A DNA stretch of 64,000 nt from the NCBI RefSeq assembly GCF_016056305.1, contig NZ_JAECZC010000001.1, positions 26,673 to 90,672 on the forward strand. Reading direction: 5' to 3'. Under the pieces are notes generated by a model. The model made no database searches, had not been told where the DNA came from, and saw only the letters and a list, made by a program, of their open reading frames with translations. Numbering within the stretch: the first letter of the stretch is position 1; each line of letters opens with the position of its first letter. This document shows, in pieces, positions 47,195-56,456 of the stretch. This stretch comes from Amazonocrinis nigriterrae CENA67. Its GTDB lineage: Bacteria; Cyanobacteriota; Cyanobacteriia; Cyanobacteriales; Nostocaceae. A program made the translations under genes and the position numbers.

Positions 47195-47704
47195 ATGACT
47201 AACTCCATCTTCAAGAAATTAGCGGTTGCAACGGTGGGAAGCGCTGTAATTTTTGCAGTAGGGGAAACTATGCCTGCACAAGCTGCAAACTTGAATTACA
47301 GTTTCTCTAACGCTAGCCAAACACTCACAGGTACTTTTTCGTTCGACGAGGCGGCCGCAGCAGACCAACAAGTAACGGTTTCAGAAGGCTTAAAGATTTT
47401 TGCTAACTTCAATGGTCAGTCCTACACTGAAGCAGATGATTCTTTAGCGGTGGTGTTTACCGACTTTTTGGGGAAAATTCCCAATGGACAGGGATTAGGG
47501 TTGCAATTCGAGATACCCGATGTGTTCACAGTCTACACGGATAATTTTATCAATCCCAATGATGCAACTGAGGCGGGCGTTCAGTCTGTGACTTATACTA
47601 GTGTTCCAGAACCGGGTTCTATTTTGGCGTTGTCTGTATTAGGGCTGGGTTTTTTCTTAGGTAAAAAAACAGCTTGTTTGAAGTTATCTAAGACAAAAGC
47701 TTAA
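47195..47704 (+). CDS. PEP-CTERM exported protein
   Basis: A 169-residue secreted protein with signal peptide (MTNSIFKKLAVATVGSAVIF, cleavage near MPAQAANL) and a beta-rich body (NLNYSFSNASQTLTGTFSFD onward). The C-terminal sorting signal is canonical: SVPEPGSILALSVLGLGFFL then GKK. The ATG at 47195 is preceded by AAGGG; an upstream start at 47147 would overlap the phosphatase stop by 4 bases and put 16 extra residues before the signal peptide. It follows the phosphatase by 44 bp, so the two are probably co-transcribed, but a joint role is only inferred. The body is of unknown function. Confidence 0.8.
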   Translation: MTNSIFKKLAVATVGSAVIFAVGETMPAQAANLNYSFSNASQTLTGTFSFDEAAAADQQVTVSEGLKIFANFNGQSYTEADDSLAVVFTDFLGKIPNGQGLGLQFEIPDVFTVYTDNFINPNDATEAGVQSVTYTSVPEPGSILALSVLGLGFFLGKKTACLKLSKTKA

Positions 47705-47829
47705 CAAGCTTATCAATAGACTTCTTGCATCAATATTTTAGCGTTGCTGAATATATAGAAAAGCTCACGCAAAGACGCAGAGGCGCAAAGAAAGGCGCAA
47801 AAATATGACTTTTGCAAGAGGTCTATTGG
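47705..47829. repeat. Dispersed repeat spacer
   Basis: CTCACGCAAAGACGCAGAGGCGC (about 47763-47785) and GACTTTTGCAAGAGGTCT (about 47807-47824) belong to repeat families also seen near 53335-53390 and 41277-41307. Confidence 0.6.
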
Positions 47830-48741
47830 TTAAATTGGTACTGCGACACTCTTTAAGATGTTCATGGGGCCTTGGTTTTTGAGAAGCTGCATTTCTTGCT
47901 CGTTTCGTACCAGTAAAGCACCTGCAAATCCTAATGAGTTGACAGATATAGATTGAAAATGCTCGTGCGATCGCGGTACAATCAACATCCATTCTCGTGT
48001 TGCTAATAAGTTGTAAGCACCAGACTGTCTGTCACCATTAACTGCGTTTAATCCTACTGCACGCAATAAGCTGTGATAATGCTCTAGCAATGCTTCTGCT
48101 GCTGTTAAAGGCGACTGCAACCAATCAGAGTCTAGTTTGACAAAGGCGTGTAAGAAAGGCAATCCTGGTATAGTTGCAATAGAGTCTTGGAATTTTGCTG
48201 AAGCCAGCAACGGTTCAATGGGTATTTGCCAACCTGAAGGTACAAGTGGTAATGGTACTATTTGCAGGTGTTTGTGTCGCTGGCTAGAACCTGCGATTTT
48301 GCCACCGTTGTAAAAGGCTAAACCGTTAAATTCAGCCAGACATGCCCATAAAGCTGCAAAATCTTCTATTGTTAGTAAGCTTTCTTGTTCCTCAAAGGCA
48401 CGAGTAATGATGAGCAGGTGATAGTCAACAACGTTATATTTATTCAAGATACATACATGAGTATCAGAAATATCTGCAACAAATAAATCCTCTTCATAGG
48501 GAAGGAAGGGATTAAACTCCTTACCTGCAATAATATTTTGTTTCTCTTGTTGCTTTTTAGCTGCATCCTTACGAATTAGGTTAGATAAAATTCGTACTAA
48601 AAAATTAACACCATCCTGCTCTACAAATTCAAACTCTGTAGGTATAGATAATAGTGCTTTGCATTTCAAAGCTTGCTGAGTCCGCTGTTTAACACTTGTC
48701 CATAAACTATCAGGTTTTAGTAATATTTTCCTCTGAGCCAT
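47830..48741 (-). CDS. ATP adenylyltransferase (Ap4A phosphorylase)
   Basis: A 303-residue enzyme that splits diadenosine tetraphosphate by phosphorolysis to ATP and ADP. ILKPDSLWTSVKQRTQQALK opens it, FNPFLPYEEDLFVADISDTH follows, and the HIT-like catalytic motif is SSQRHKHLQIVPLPLVPSG (HxHxQ, about residues 158-163). The C-terminal YNLLATREWMLIVPRSHEH is the second conserved block of the Ap4A phosphorylase family. Length matches the yeast/cyanobacterial type. It is transcribed away from the phosphatase operon and lies 30 bp downstream of the next minus-strand gene, separated by TTTGGAT heptamers, so the two may be one operon. Confidence 0.9.
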   Translation of the reverse strand: MAQRKILLKPDSLWTSVKQRTQQALKCKALLSIPTEFEFVEQDGVNFLVRILSNLIRKDAAKKQQEKQNIIAGKEFNPFLPYEEDLFVADISDTHVCILNKYNVVDYHLLIITRAFEEQESLLTIEDFAALWACLAEFNGLAFYNGGKIAGSSQRHKHLQIVPLPLVPSGWQIPIEPLLASAKFQDSIATIPGLPFLHAFVKLDSDWLQSPLTAAEALLEHYHSLLRAVGLNAVNGDRQSGAYNLLATREWMLIVPRSHEHFQSISVNSLGFAGALLVRNEQEMQLLKNQGPMNILKSVAVPI

Positions 48742-48743
48742 TT

Positions 48744-48785
48744 TTAGATTTTGGATTTTGGATTTTGGATTTTAGATTTGGGAAT
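48744..48785. repeat. TTTGGAT heptamer array
   Basis: Six or so tandem TTTGGAT/TTTAGAT units between the Ap4A phosphorylase start and the neighbouring gene's stop; STRR-like. A shorter array of the same type is near 29990-30017. Confidence 0.7.
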
Positions 48786-49701
48786 TGGAATTTGGGATTT
48801 TAAAAATGATCATTTCATTGCCAACAATAGGGTTACGCGCTATCAGCCTATCTTGAGAGTCGAGAATCTCTAAATGGGTAAAATCAAGTTCTTGAGAACG
48901 TTGTAAGACTTCAGCTGCGAGTTTCTTTTGTTCAGATTCCTTGAGAGTGAACCAATTATCACTAATTTTGATAGTCAAATTACTGGTGCGGAAGTTGGCT
49001 TGAATTGACTTTATCAGACCAGAAGCAAAGCGATCGCTAATTTCTGCCACTTGATTTTCAATCGCCGCAATCAAAGTTTGTTCTGGTGTCAATTGTATGG
49101 TGGGTGTTGGTATCGGCGTTGGTGTTGGTTCTGGTGCTGGGGGAGTGACTTCTTCTGGTGGCGTGATTTCCTCTGGCGGAGTCGTTGCTGTTGGTGTTGG
49201 TGTTGACTCTGGTGAAGTCGTTGCTGTTGGTGTTGGCGTTGACTCTGGTGGAGTCGTTGGTGTTGGTGTTGGCGTTGACTCTGGTGAAGTCGTTACCGTT
49301 GGTGTTGGTGTTGGAACTTTCTCAACAGGGGGAACTGTTGCTACTTCAGCAGGTTTACCAGTCAAAATAGTTGAAGTTGTCCAAACTAGTATGACGGTAA
49401 TTCCAGCAATAATTCCCGTCAAAGCTGTATCCGAAAACTTTGCTGACAAATTTTGCGGTAGTAAAGAGCGAATTTTCCTCAACAGTCCACTCCAGGTTGA
49501 CTGAAGCTGCTGTAAAAAACCAGGCGCTGACTCAGTACCAGGTGGGGGTTCTGTTTCCAGTTTCACCACCGTTGCTTCTAGAACCCCTATGGTTCCTCTG
49601 AGAAGTTGAATAATTGTAGACTTCCAAAAAGGCTGGGCTTTTTGGTTAGCTTGTGGTTCACGAGAGGAAGGTGGTTGTGAATTCTGATTGTCTTGTGACA
49701 T
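48772..49701 (-). CDS. Membrane protein with Pro/Thr-repeat linker
   Basis: A 309-residue protein of unknown function. A hydrophilic N-terminus and amphipathic stretch lead to one membrane segment (TALTGIIAGITVILVWTTST, about residues 92-111). It is followed by a low-complexity linker of tandem units (TTSPESTPTPT, TTPPESTPTPT and variants, about 128-205). The C-terminal domain of about 100 residues (LTPEQTLIAAIENQVAEISD through LEILDSQDRLIARNPIVG) looks folded and may be periplasmic. Architecture suggests an anchored envelope protein whose domain is held off the membrane by a disordered linker. Repeat-encoding DNA makes unsupported long frames on the opposite strand (49097-49504). Confidence 0.75.
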   Translation of the reverse strand: MSQDNQNSQPPSSREPQANQKAQPFWKSTIIQLLRGTIGVLEATVVKLETEPPPGTESAPGFLQQLQSTWSGLLRKIRSLLPQNLSAKFSDTALTGIIAGITVILVWTTSTILTGKPAEVATVPPVEKVPTPTPTVTTSPESTPTPTPTTPPESTPTPTATTSPESTPTPTATTPPEEITPPEEVTPPAPEPTPTPIPTPTIQLTPEQTLIAAIENQVAEISDRFASGLIKSIQANFRTSNLTIKISDNWFTLKESEQKKLAAEVLQRSQELDFTHLEILDSQDRLIARNPIVGNEMIIFKIPNSNSQI

Positions 49702-49844
49702 GGAACTTTCACCAAAAGCAGCAAATCAAAGACAAATAACACAAATTCTGATAAGTGCTGTCTTTACAGCCTTAATGTATCACTTCATTGCTCTTTCTTT
49801 GACTTCAGCTAAACTGACTAATTAGTATTGGGTACTGGGAGAAC

Positions 49845-49884
49845 TTTACCCCATTCCCCATTCCCCATTCCCTATTCCCCAATT
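49845..49884. repeat. CCCCATT heptamer array
   Basis: Four to five tandem CCCCATT/CCCTATT units just before the Tat phosphoesterase ATG. They fall inside an upstream extension of that reading frame, which I therefore reject as coding. Confidence 0.7.
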
Positions 49885-49887
49885 ACA

Positions 49888-50799
49888 ATGAATCTCAAAC
49901 GCCGTCAATTTTTATTTTTAGGTAGCCTCAGCGCTATTGGTACAGGAATTTTAGGCTGGACGTTAATTCGTCAAAATACTCAAAGTGCTGATATTAGTGA
50001 TTCAGCCATAGCCGCCAACCCGCCTAAAAAAGACTTACTGTTACGTTTTGTATCTGTTGCTGATACAGGCACAGGAGCAAAAGGACAGTATGCTGTGGCT
50101 GGGGCGATGAATTATTATCACAAGAGAAATCCCTACAATTTAGTAGTTCTAGCTGGAGATAATATTTACAATAACGGCGAAATTGAAAAAATTAATGCAG
50201 TTTTTGAGCGTCCATATCAACCTTTGCTCAAGCAAGGTGTGAAATTTCAAGCTTGTTTAGGTAATCACGATATTCGTACAGCCAACGGTGAACCACAAGT
50301 CCGTTATGCTGGCTTTAACATGAAGGGACGTTACTATACTTTTCGTCGCAATCAAGTGCAATTTTTTGCTTTAGATACTAATAGTAATGCAGATTGGAAA
50401 AATCAGTTAGTTTGGTTAGAGCAAGAATTAAAACGCAGTCAAGCTTCTTGGAAAGTAGTCTTTGGACATCATCCGATTTATGCATCTGGTGTTTATGGAA
50501 GTAATTCAGAGTTTATTAAAACCTTTACTCCTTTGTTTCAGAAATATGGTGTTCAATTATATATAAATGGTCATGAACATCATTATGAACGCACTCGTTC
50601 TATTAATGGCACAACTTATTTAATTACTGGTAGTGGTGCAGGGACTCGTCCTGTAGGGCGTTCAGAATGGACAGAGTACTCTGCTGAAAAGTTGGCTTTT
50701 GCAGCCTATGAGGTGTATCCAGATAGAATAGAAGTTCAGGCGATCGCTACTGATAACACTGTGTTTGATAAGGGTATCATTCAATTAAAATCAGCTTAA
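49888..50799 (+). CDS. Tat-exported metallophosphoesterase (purple-acid-phosphatase-like)
   Basis: A 303-residue exported phosphoesterase. The N-terminus is a Tat signal (MNLKRRQFLFLGSLSAIGTG, twin Arg then hydrophobic core). The calcineurin-type metal centre reads FVSVADTGTGAKGQ (D), VVLAGDNIYNNGE (GDN), ACLGNHDIRT (GNHD), FGHHPIYASG (H) and YINGHEHHYER (GHxH), in canonical order. It resembles bacterial purple acid phosphatases/tartrate-resistant acid phosphatases. It would act in the periplasm after folding with metals in the cytoplasm. ATG 49888 starts the Tat signal directly; the frame's longer version translates heptamer repeats. This is a second phosphatase near the PhoA-type enzyme. 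Confidence 0.88.
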   Translation: MNLKRRQFLFLGSLSAIGTGILGWTLIRQNTQSADISDSAIAANPPKKDLLLRFVSVADTGTGAKGQYAVAGAMNYYHKRNPYNLVVLAGDNIYNNGEIEKINAVFERPYQPLLKQGVKFQACLGNHDIRTANGEPQVRYAGFNMKGRYYTFRRNQVQFFALDTNSNADWKNQLVWLEQELKRSQASWKVVFGHHPIYASGVYGSNSEFIKTFTPLFQKYGVQLYINGHEHHYERTRSINGTTYLITGSGAGTRPVGRSEWTEYSAEKLAFAAYEVYPDRIEVQAIATDNTVFDKGIIQLKSA

Positions 50800-50879
50800 T
50801 TTCTTGCCGCAATTTTCTTGATAGAGTTGTAGGGTGGGCTTTGCCCACCTAGTCAATTACAGAAAGCTTGATTAAAACT

Positions 50880-52274
50880 ATGAAAGTCAAGCGCCTCACA
50901 ATGCAATCCTTCCGTGGAATAAGCGATTTAACGCTGGAGTTCGATGAAAATGAACCAACGGTACTTATTGGTATTAACGGGGTAGGCAAATCAAGTGTTC
51001 TTGATTGTATTGCTATTCTTTTGTCACAGTTTATTGAACAGATTCAAGACTCACTCGAATCCTTGCGTTTCTTTACTACACAAGATATTGAGAATGGGCA
51101 TAATACAACATGTAATGAAATTACTGTGTCTATAGAATTGCAAGAATTTACTTGGTCAATGTCTAAAGCCAAAGATACAAAAAATCTCGATGATCAAAAG
51201 AGTGATTTAGCAAATCTAAAAGAAATTCTGGATTTGGAAAAAGAAATAATAAATAGTTTGGGAAATTACAAAGATTTAGACACTCTGAAAAGGCGAGTTG
51301 TAAATTTACGTACAAAAATATAAACTAAGATACGTAGCAAATTAATAAAAAATTTGAAACCAGCTATTGAAAACTTAAATAATCAATTAGCAACTATTCC
51401 TAATACAAATATTCCTTTAGCAGTTTATTATCCAGTAAATCGTGCGGTTATTGATATGCCGTTAGAGATTTCAGAGGCATATTCATTTAAACAATTAGAT
51501 GCATATAAACAGGCACTTATAGTAGGAAAAATAGACTTCAAAAGTTTTTTTGAATGGTTTAGAAACCAAGAAGATTTAGAGAACGAAAAGCGAAGAGATA
51601 ATCTTGAGTATCGAGATAAACAATTAGAAGCAGTAAGACAAGCTATATCTTCATTGTTACCAGATTTTTCAAACTTGCGAGTTCAGCGTTCTCCTTTGCG
51701 AATGACTGTGCAAAAACAAGGTGAAGAACTCATAGTTAATCAACTATCTGATGGTGAAAAATGCTTGCTGGCAATGGTGGGAGATTTAGCCAGACGTTTA
51801 GCGATCGCTAACCCAAGTTTACCAGATCCGCTGAAAGGTAGTGGTGTTGTTTTAATTGATGAAATTGAATTACATCTACATCCAAAATGGCAACGAGAAA
51901 TTATTCCGGCGTTGACAAGAACATTTCCTAATTGTCAATTTATTGTCACAACTCATTCGCCTCAAGTAATTAGTCATGTCAAACCAGAACAAATTTACAT
52001 TTTAGAAAAGACAGATGAAGGTGTGATTGCCAAACGTCCAGAAAGTTCCTTTGGTAGAGATAGTAATCGTATTTTAGAAGACTTAATGGATGTTCCAGCA
52101 CGTCCACAAGAAATTAAGGAAAGCCTTTTAGAATTGTTTCGATTAATTGATGCAGGAAATTTGGAAGGTGCTAGGGAATTACGTCAACAATTAGCTAACG
52201 AAATTGGAGCAGATGAACCTGAGTTTGTCAAGGCAGATGTACTCATCCGACGCAAGGAAATTCTCAATCGATGA
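50880..52274 (+). pseudogene. ptuA: Septu-type PtuA ATPase gene interrupted by one in-frame TAA
   Basis: One reading frame of 464 codons encodes an AAA/RecF-like ATPase but carries a single TAA at 51321-51323. The first half has VLIGINGVGKSSVLDCIAIL (Walker A, residues about 31-50). The second half, open from a TTG at 51354, has the signature NQLSDGEKCLLAMVGDLARR, Walker B GVVLIDEIELHLHPKWQR and HSPQVISHVKPEQIYILEK. This is the PtuA pattern of Septu defence (and retron effectors). No frameshift is present; TAA apart, the frame is continuous on both sides. ATG 50880 begins MKVKRLTMQSFRGISDLTLE. Its stop overlaps the ptuB start by 4 bases (ATGA). Confidence 0.8.
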
Positions 52275-52918
52275 AGTACATCAATAAGAATGAGGAACCA
52301 TCGAAATTTACTTGTTGGAAAGCTTTAGAAAATGATGATTGGAAACCTAGCTGGAATGTTTTTCAAGCACCAGAAAAACCTATTGTACATGATGCTTTAT
52401 TAAAAGAGCAGGGGTATATTTGTAGCTATTGTGGAATGCGTATCACTAGAGAAACTAGCCACATAGAACACCTCAAACCTCGTAGTAGTTATCCTCATTT
52501 GGCGCTAGAATACACAAATCTCATCGCTTCATGTTAAGGAGAAAGTGAAGAACCTCCTCCTGTTCCAGTACATTGTGGACATCAGAAAAAGTATTGGTAC
52601 GATAAAGATTTGATGGTTTCGCCTCTAGAAATAAACTGCGTTGATTTTTTTAAATACCTTGCTTCTGGTGAAATTCAACCAACTGATGAACCAGATAAAA
52701 AAGCTGCTGCTGAAACAACAATTGAGAAGCTTGCACTCAACATTGACAAACTACAAAATATGCGTAGGGTAGCAATTGACGCTGTATTAGGTGATATTGA
52801 TAGTTTGACTGAGGAAGAAATACAACAGCTTGCTGAAGGTTATGAAAAACCAGATTTTAAGGGAGAATATACTCCGTTTTGTGCAGCAATTACTTATTTA
52901 CTCAAGAATTATTTTTGA
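52271..52918 (+). pseudogene. ptuB: Septu-type PtuB HNH gene interrupted by one in-frame TAA
   Basis: A 215-codon frame of the TIGR02646/PtuB HNH-endonuclease type with one TAA at 52535-52537. Before it, GYICSYCGMRITRETSHIEH followed by LKPRSSYPHLALEY carries the CxxC and H-x-E-H of the HNH site and ends LIASC. After it the same frame continues GESEEPPPVPVHCGHQKKYW then YDKDLMVSPLEINCVDFFKY, matching the rest of the family, to FCAAITYLLKNYF. CAA-to-TAA is the simplest origin, as a Gln would fit there. An internal ATG (52613) could start a separate fragment. With PtuA it should form the DNA-cleaving Septu complex if intact. Confidence 0.8.
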
Positions 52919-52992
52919 AGATGTCGAGTTGGCGCGATCGCATCCCAGTAAACTATATAAAATTACCTCAGTTTAATTATTAGGAAAATAGT

Positions 52993-53301
52993 ATGATTCT
53001 TGAGGCAGCGATGCTGAATGTCAAACCTGGTTTAGAATCTGACTTTGAATCTGCTTTCAAAAAAGCTTCTACTATTATCTCATCGAGTCATGGATATATA
53101 TCCCATGAACTCCATAGATGCATAGAAGTCCAAGGGAAATATTTATTACTTGTCAGGTGGGAAACTTTAGAATCTCATACTATTGGATTTAGAGGTTCTG
53201 CTGAGTATCAAGAGTGGAAAAAGCTTTTACATCATTTTTATGAACCATTTCCCACTGTTGAACATTTTCAAAAAGTAGAAATAAATACAATACAATCTTA
53301 A
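52993..53301 (+). CDS. Antibiotic biosynthesis monooxygenase (ABM) family protein
   Basis: A 102-residue ferredoxin-like dimeric alpha-beta protein: [20 protein letters not shown] then [40 protein letters not shown] and [20 protein letters not shown]. The [20 protein letters not shown] block is the ABM signature. Family members include small monooxygenases, haem-degrading enzymes and stress proteins, and many have no known substrate. The ATG is preceded by a weak TTAGGAAAATAGT. It lies 75 bp after ptuB on the same strand, and read-through from the Septu unit cannot be ruled out, but nothing ties it to defence. Confidence 0.85.
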   Translation: MILEAAMLNVKPGLESDFESAFKKASTIISSSHGYISHELHRCIEVQGKYLLLVRWETLESHTIGFRGSAEYQEWKKLLHHFYEPFPTVEHFQKVEINTIQS

Positions 53302-53329
53302 TTAGTCGTCTTGCAAAAATATTTTTTTG

Positions 53330-53510
53330 TATCACGCAGAGTCGCAAAGTCGCGGAGAAGAGGGCGCAAAGACGACTTTTGCAAGAAGTTTTCTTTGCGT
53401 CCTTTGCGTTCTTGGCGGTAGCCTGCGGAAAGCCCTTCGGGTTCAGCAGTTACTCCACTTGGGGAAACCCCAAGACCGTACTGCTTCACCGCTTACGCGT
53501 CTACGTTAAA
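53330..53510. repeat. Repeat mosaic between ABM and helicase genes
   Basis: Modules CACGCAGAGTCGCAAAGTCGC, CTTTTGCAAGAAGTT, CTTTGCGTTCTTGGCGGT (part of the family seen at 25800 and 26221), then CCCTTCGGGTTCAGCAGT ... CTTGGGGAAACCCCAAGACCGT ... ACTGCTTCACCG, a nested set of inverted repeats. Small frames in both strands are repeat translations. Confidence 0.65.
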
Positions 53511-53546
53511 ATAATTTTGGCGTGAATTACCAATTACGAATTACTA

Positions 53547-55868
53547 TCACTCCACTTTTTGTAACTGTGCTAGTTGGGGGTCAACAATTTTTTGCCCTAG
53601 GCTAGCGAATTTAATCGCCACAGAAAGCTTATTACCAGAACCAAAAATGTGTGTGATTTCACCAATACCAAAAGTTTTATGTAATACCCTATCACCTACT
53701 TTCCAGTTCTGTGTTGTATTTCCTCTACCATTACTTGCAGCACTTTTGATATAAGTTTGACGAACTTTGCTTTGGGAAGCTAATAATTCTGCGGGTAATT
53801 CGTCGAGGAATTGCGATCGCATTGCTGGTTCACGAGAACCATATAAGCGGCGTTCACGAGCGTGTGATAAATATAACCTTTCTTGGGCACGAGTAATCCC
53901 AACGTAACACAAGCGGCGTTCTTCTTCTAAAGCTGCTGGGTCACTCAGGGAACGGTAGCCAGGAAATAATCCCTGTTCTAATCCCACTAAAAAGACTACG
54001 GGAAATTCCAAACCTTTAGATGCGTGCAAAGTCATTAAAGAAACTGCTGTTTGTCCTTCTTTCAAGTTATCCAAATCGGAACTTAAAGCAGCACTTTGCA
54101 AAAAGGCTGTTAAAGAAACATCTTCGTTTTCTTCTTGAAATTGCAGTGTAGCATTGTAAAGTTCCTGGACGTTTTGTATGCGGTCTTCAGATTCATCTGT
54201 ACCTTGATTTTGCAAATCTTGGACATAGCCAGAATCGTCTAACAGTCCTAATAACAATTCTGACACTGGAACCGTTGCAATTTGTTCTTGATACTTGCTA
54301 ATCATTTCGGCAAAAGCATTCACACCTTTTGCAGAACGTCCCGCTAATGTATTCACAGATGTTTCATCGCTGAGAATTTCCCAAAGTGTTGTACCTAATT
54401 GTTGGGATGCATTTACCAAGTTCTCAATAGTAGCTTTACCAATACCGCGTCTAGGAGTATTGATCACTCGCAATAAACTAACTGTATCAGCTGGGTTAGC
54501 GATCGCTCTTAAATAAGCCAGGACATCTTTAATTTCTTTGCGGTCATAGAACTTGATTCCCCCCACAACTGTATAGGGGATTTGATTCTTCACCAACAAT
54601 TCTTCAAAAGGACGAGATTGGGCGTTAGTACGATACAGTATGGCAAAACTACCCCAATTTAACTCTGGGTTATGATGTTCTAAAGTGCGAATTTGACGAA
54701 TTATGAAGTCAGCTTCTTCTAGTTCATTATCCGCTTTATGACAATAAATTTCCTCACCTGCTCCCCTTGTGGGTTTGAGGATTTTATCAATCCGTTGGGT
54801 ATTATTTTCAATCAGTTCGTTAGCTGCTTGTAAAATATTTTCGCAAGAACGATAATTTTCCTCAAGCTTTACCATTGTGCGGGTATCTTCATCTGGTAAA
54901 CCGTCACCAAAATCGTTTTGAAATTCCAACAAAATGGTAAAGTCTGCCATTCTAAAGCTGTAAATTGACTGATCCGCGTCACCTACTACAAAAACTGAGC
55001 GATTCTGCCATTCCCATTCACTCTTCCTCTCTTCTCCATTAGTCACCAACAGGCGGATGAGGTCGTATTGAGTGCGGTTAGTATCTTGATATTCATCTAC
55101 AAGAATATGGCAAAATTTGCGATGCCAATAACCTAATACATGTTCGTTTTGCTGAAATAGTTTAGTTGGGATTAAAATTAAATCATCAAAGTCTAGGGCG
55201 TTATTTTCTGCTAGCTTATCTTGATAGCGAGTATAGACATCAGCAATTACCCGTCCGCGATAATTAGGTTGCTCGCGTTCAAACTCTTGGGGTGAAAAGC
55301 CTTGGTTTTTAGCGTTACTAATGGCGTAGCGGACAGAACGAGGTTCAAATTTTTTATTATCTAAGTTTAAATCTTTCGTAACAATTTCTTTAATTAAGCT
55401 TTGAACATCGGACTCATCAAAAATAGAAAAATTGCGATTCCAACGGCGTCCTTTTTCGTCTTGATATTTTTCGATATCAAAGCGGAGAATCCGAGAAAAT
55501 AAGCTGTGGAAAGTACCACACCACAAATCTTTGATGGTAGTTCTGTAAACTTGCGATCGCAATTGATTCTGTTCATATTCTGGCAACAAATCAAAACGTT
55601 GACCGTGTTCTTTCATTGCCAATTGTTCAGCAAACAGCTTTTGAATCCGTTCTTTCATCTCCCGTGCGGCTTTGTTGGTGAAGGTAACCGCCAGTATATT
55701 TTCTGGGTCAACACGGTGTTTGAGAATCAGGTTAGCAATACGATAAGTTAATGCTCGTGTTTTACCGGAACCTGCGCCAGCAACAACTAATAAAGGGCCG
55801 CAGTAATGTTCCACGGCTTGACGTTGGCTAGGGTTGAGGTGACTGAGGAAATCAATACTTGTGGTCAT
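53547..55868 (-). CDS. pcrA: ATP-dependent DNA helicase UvrD/PcrA
   Basis: A 773-residue superfamily 1A 3'-5' helicase acting in nucleotide-excision and mismatch repair and in clearing RecA filaments. Motifs run in order: Q-motif LNPSQRQAVEHYCGPLLVVA, motif I GAGSGKTRALTYRIANLI, Ia AVTFTNKAAREMKERI, II ILVDEYQDTNRTQY, III FVVGDADQSIYSFRMAD, IV EENYRSCENIL, V VSLMTLHASKGLEFPVVFL and VI EERRLCYVGITRAQERLYL. The C-terminal Tudor-like tail NWKVGDRVLHKTFGIGEITH is the PcrA/UvrD RNA-polymerase-interaction domain. Full length. It lies between the Septu remnant and repeat debris; nothing suggests it belongs to the defence unit. Confidence 0.97.
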   Translation of the reverse strand: MTTSIDFLSHLNPSQRQAVEHYCGPLLVVAGAGSGKTRALTYRIANLILKHRVDPENILAVTFTNKAAREMKERIQKLFAEQLAMKEHGQRFDLLPEYEQNQLRSQVYRTTIKDLWCGTFHSLFSRILRFDIEKYQDEKGRRWNRNFSIFDESDVQSLIKEIVTKDLNLDNKKFEPRSVRYAISNAKNQGFSPQEFEREQPNYRGRVIADVYTRYQDKLAENNALDFDDLILIPTKLFQQNEHVLGYWHRKFCHILVDEYQDTNRTQYDLIRLLVTNGEERKSEWEWQNRSVFVVGDADQSIYSFRMADFTILLEFQNDFGDGLPDEDTRTMVKLEENYRSCENILQAANELIENNTQRIDKILKPTRGAGEEIYCHKADNELEEADFIIRQIRTLEHHNPELNWGSFAILYRTNAQSRPFEELLVKNQIPYTVVGGIKFYDRKEIKDVLAYLRAIANPADTVSLLRVINTPRRGIGKATIENLVNASQQLGTTLWEILSDETSVNTLAGRSAKGVNAFAEMISKYQEQIATVPVSELLLGLLDDSGYVQDLQNQGTDESEDRIQNVQELYNATLQFQEENEDVSLTAFLQSAALSSDLDNLKEGQTAVSLMTLHASKGLEFPVVFLVGLEQGLFPGYRSLSDPAALEEERRLCYVGITRAQERLYLSHARERRLYGSREPAMRSQFLDELPAELLASQSKVRQTYIKSAASNGRGNTTQNWKVGDRVLHKTFGIGEITHIFGSGNKLSVAIKFASLGQKIVDPQLAQLQKVE

Positions 55869-55891
55869 GGATGTGAAAGAGCGATCGCGTA

Positions 55892-55975
55892 TTATTTTTC
55901 AATATCATCTGGCTCGTCTGAGTGTGGTAACTCCTCAGCTGATGGTAAGCAGACAAGTGGGTCGTAGTTTAACAT
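55892..55975 (-). pseudogene. Uma2-like N-terminal stub
   Basis: A 27-codon frame (MLNYDPLVCLPSAEELPHSDE then PDDIEK stop) 24 bp upstream of the helicase gene. Its start resembles the N-termini of cyanobacterial Uma2-family endonuclease-like proteins (MLxYxPLxxLPSAEELPDSDD), but the body of that family is missing. It is either a truncated remnant or a short leader peptide for the helicase. Recognition is from memory, so confidence is low. Confidence 0.4.
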
Positions 55976-56456
55976 GAATTACTCTTCCGCCCCTACTGAT
56001 CTATGCTACCTGTATTGTTGAGAGTATGAAGCATAGTAACGCTTTGCAAAATTCAAAAGTCAACCAATTTCGCATTTGAGATTTGTTCTAGTCACAATAG
56101 GGTTCGGATAAGCATTTTAAACTCACAATAGGGTTTGGGGAAAAGGTTACTGGGCTTGGGTTAAAGGTTTTTCTTCCCCTTTTCCCTTTCCCCTTTCCCC
56201 TTTAACCGAACCGTATTGGTTCTAGCCACAAGGTCGCTGCGTAAGTCCTGCAAAATCCAAAATCTAAAATAGGCACGGTCAAAATAAAACCAGCGCGGTT
56301 TTTGGGGAAACCCCAAGACCTCGCTGGCTCACAAGTTACTCAACTTGTAAAGACCCGAAGAAATGCCTCAAAATTCATCTCCCATTCGTCCCGCCACTAT
56401 ATCCGAAGGCTAGCTGAGAGCCTGCTGGGAGGTTAAGATGATTGCCTTAGACTCAA
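55976..56456. repeat. Intergenic repeats, no gene
   Basis: Contains direct repeats CACAATAGGGTTCGG and CACAATAGGGTTTGG (about 56094 and 56126), purine/pyrimidine mirror runs (CCTTTTCCCTTTCCCC), a nested palindrome CCAGCG-GG...TTGGGGAAACCCCAA...CC-CGCTGG (56291-56328) and ACAAGTTACTCAACTTGT (56331-56348). No coding frame supported. Confidence 0.6.

Noticed and set aside
49097..49504. 135-codon Val/Gly-rich plus-strand frame
   Set aside because: Shadow of the Pro/Thr-repeat linker encoded on the minus strand.
50880..52274. Frameshift or intron as the cause of the split PtuA gene
   Set aside because: Both halves are in the same frame and only one TAA codon separates them; no intron-like insertion is visible.
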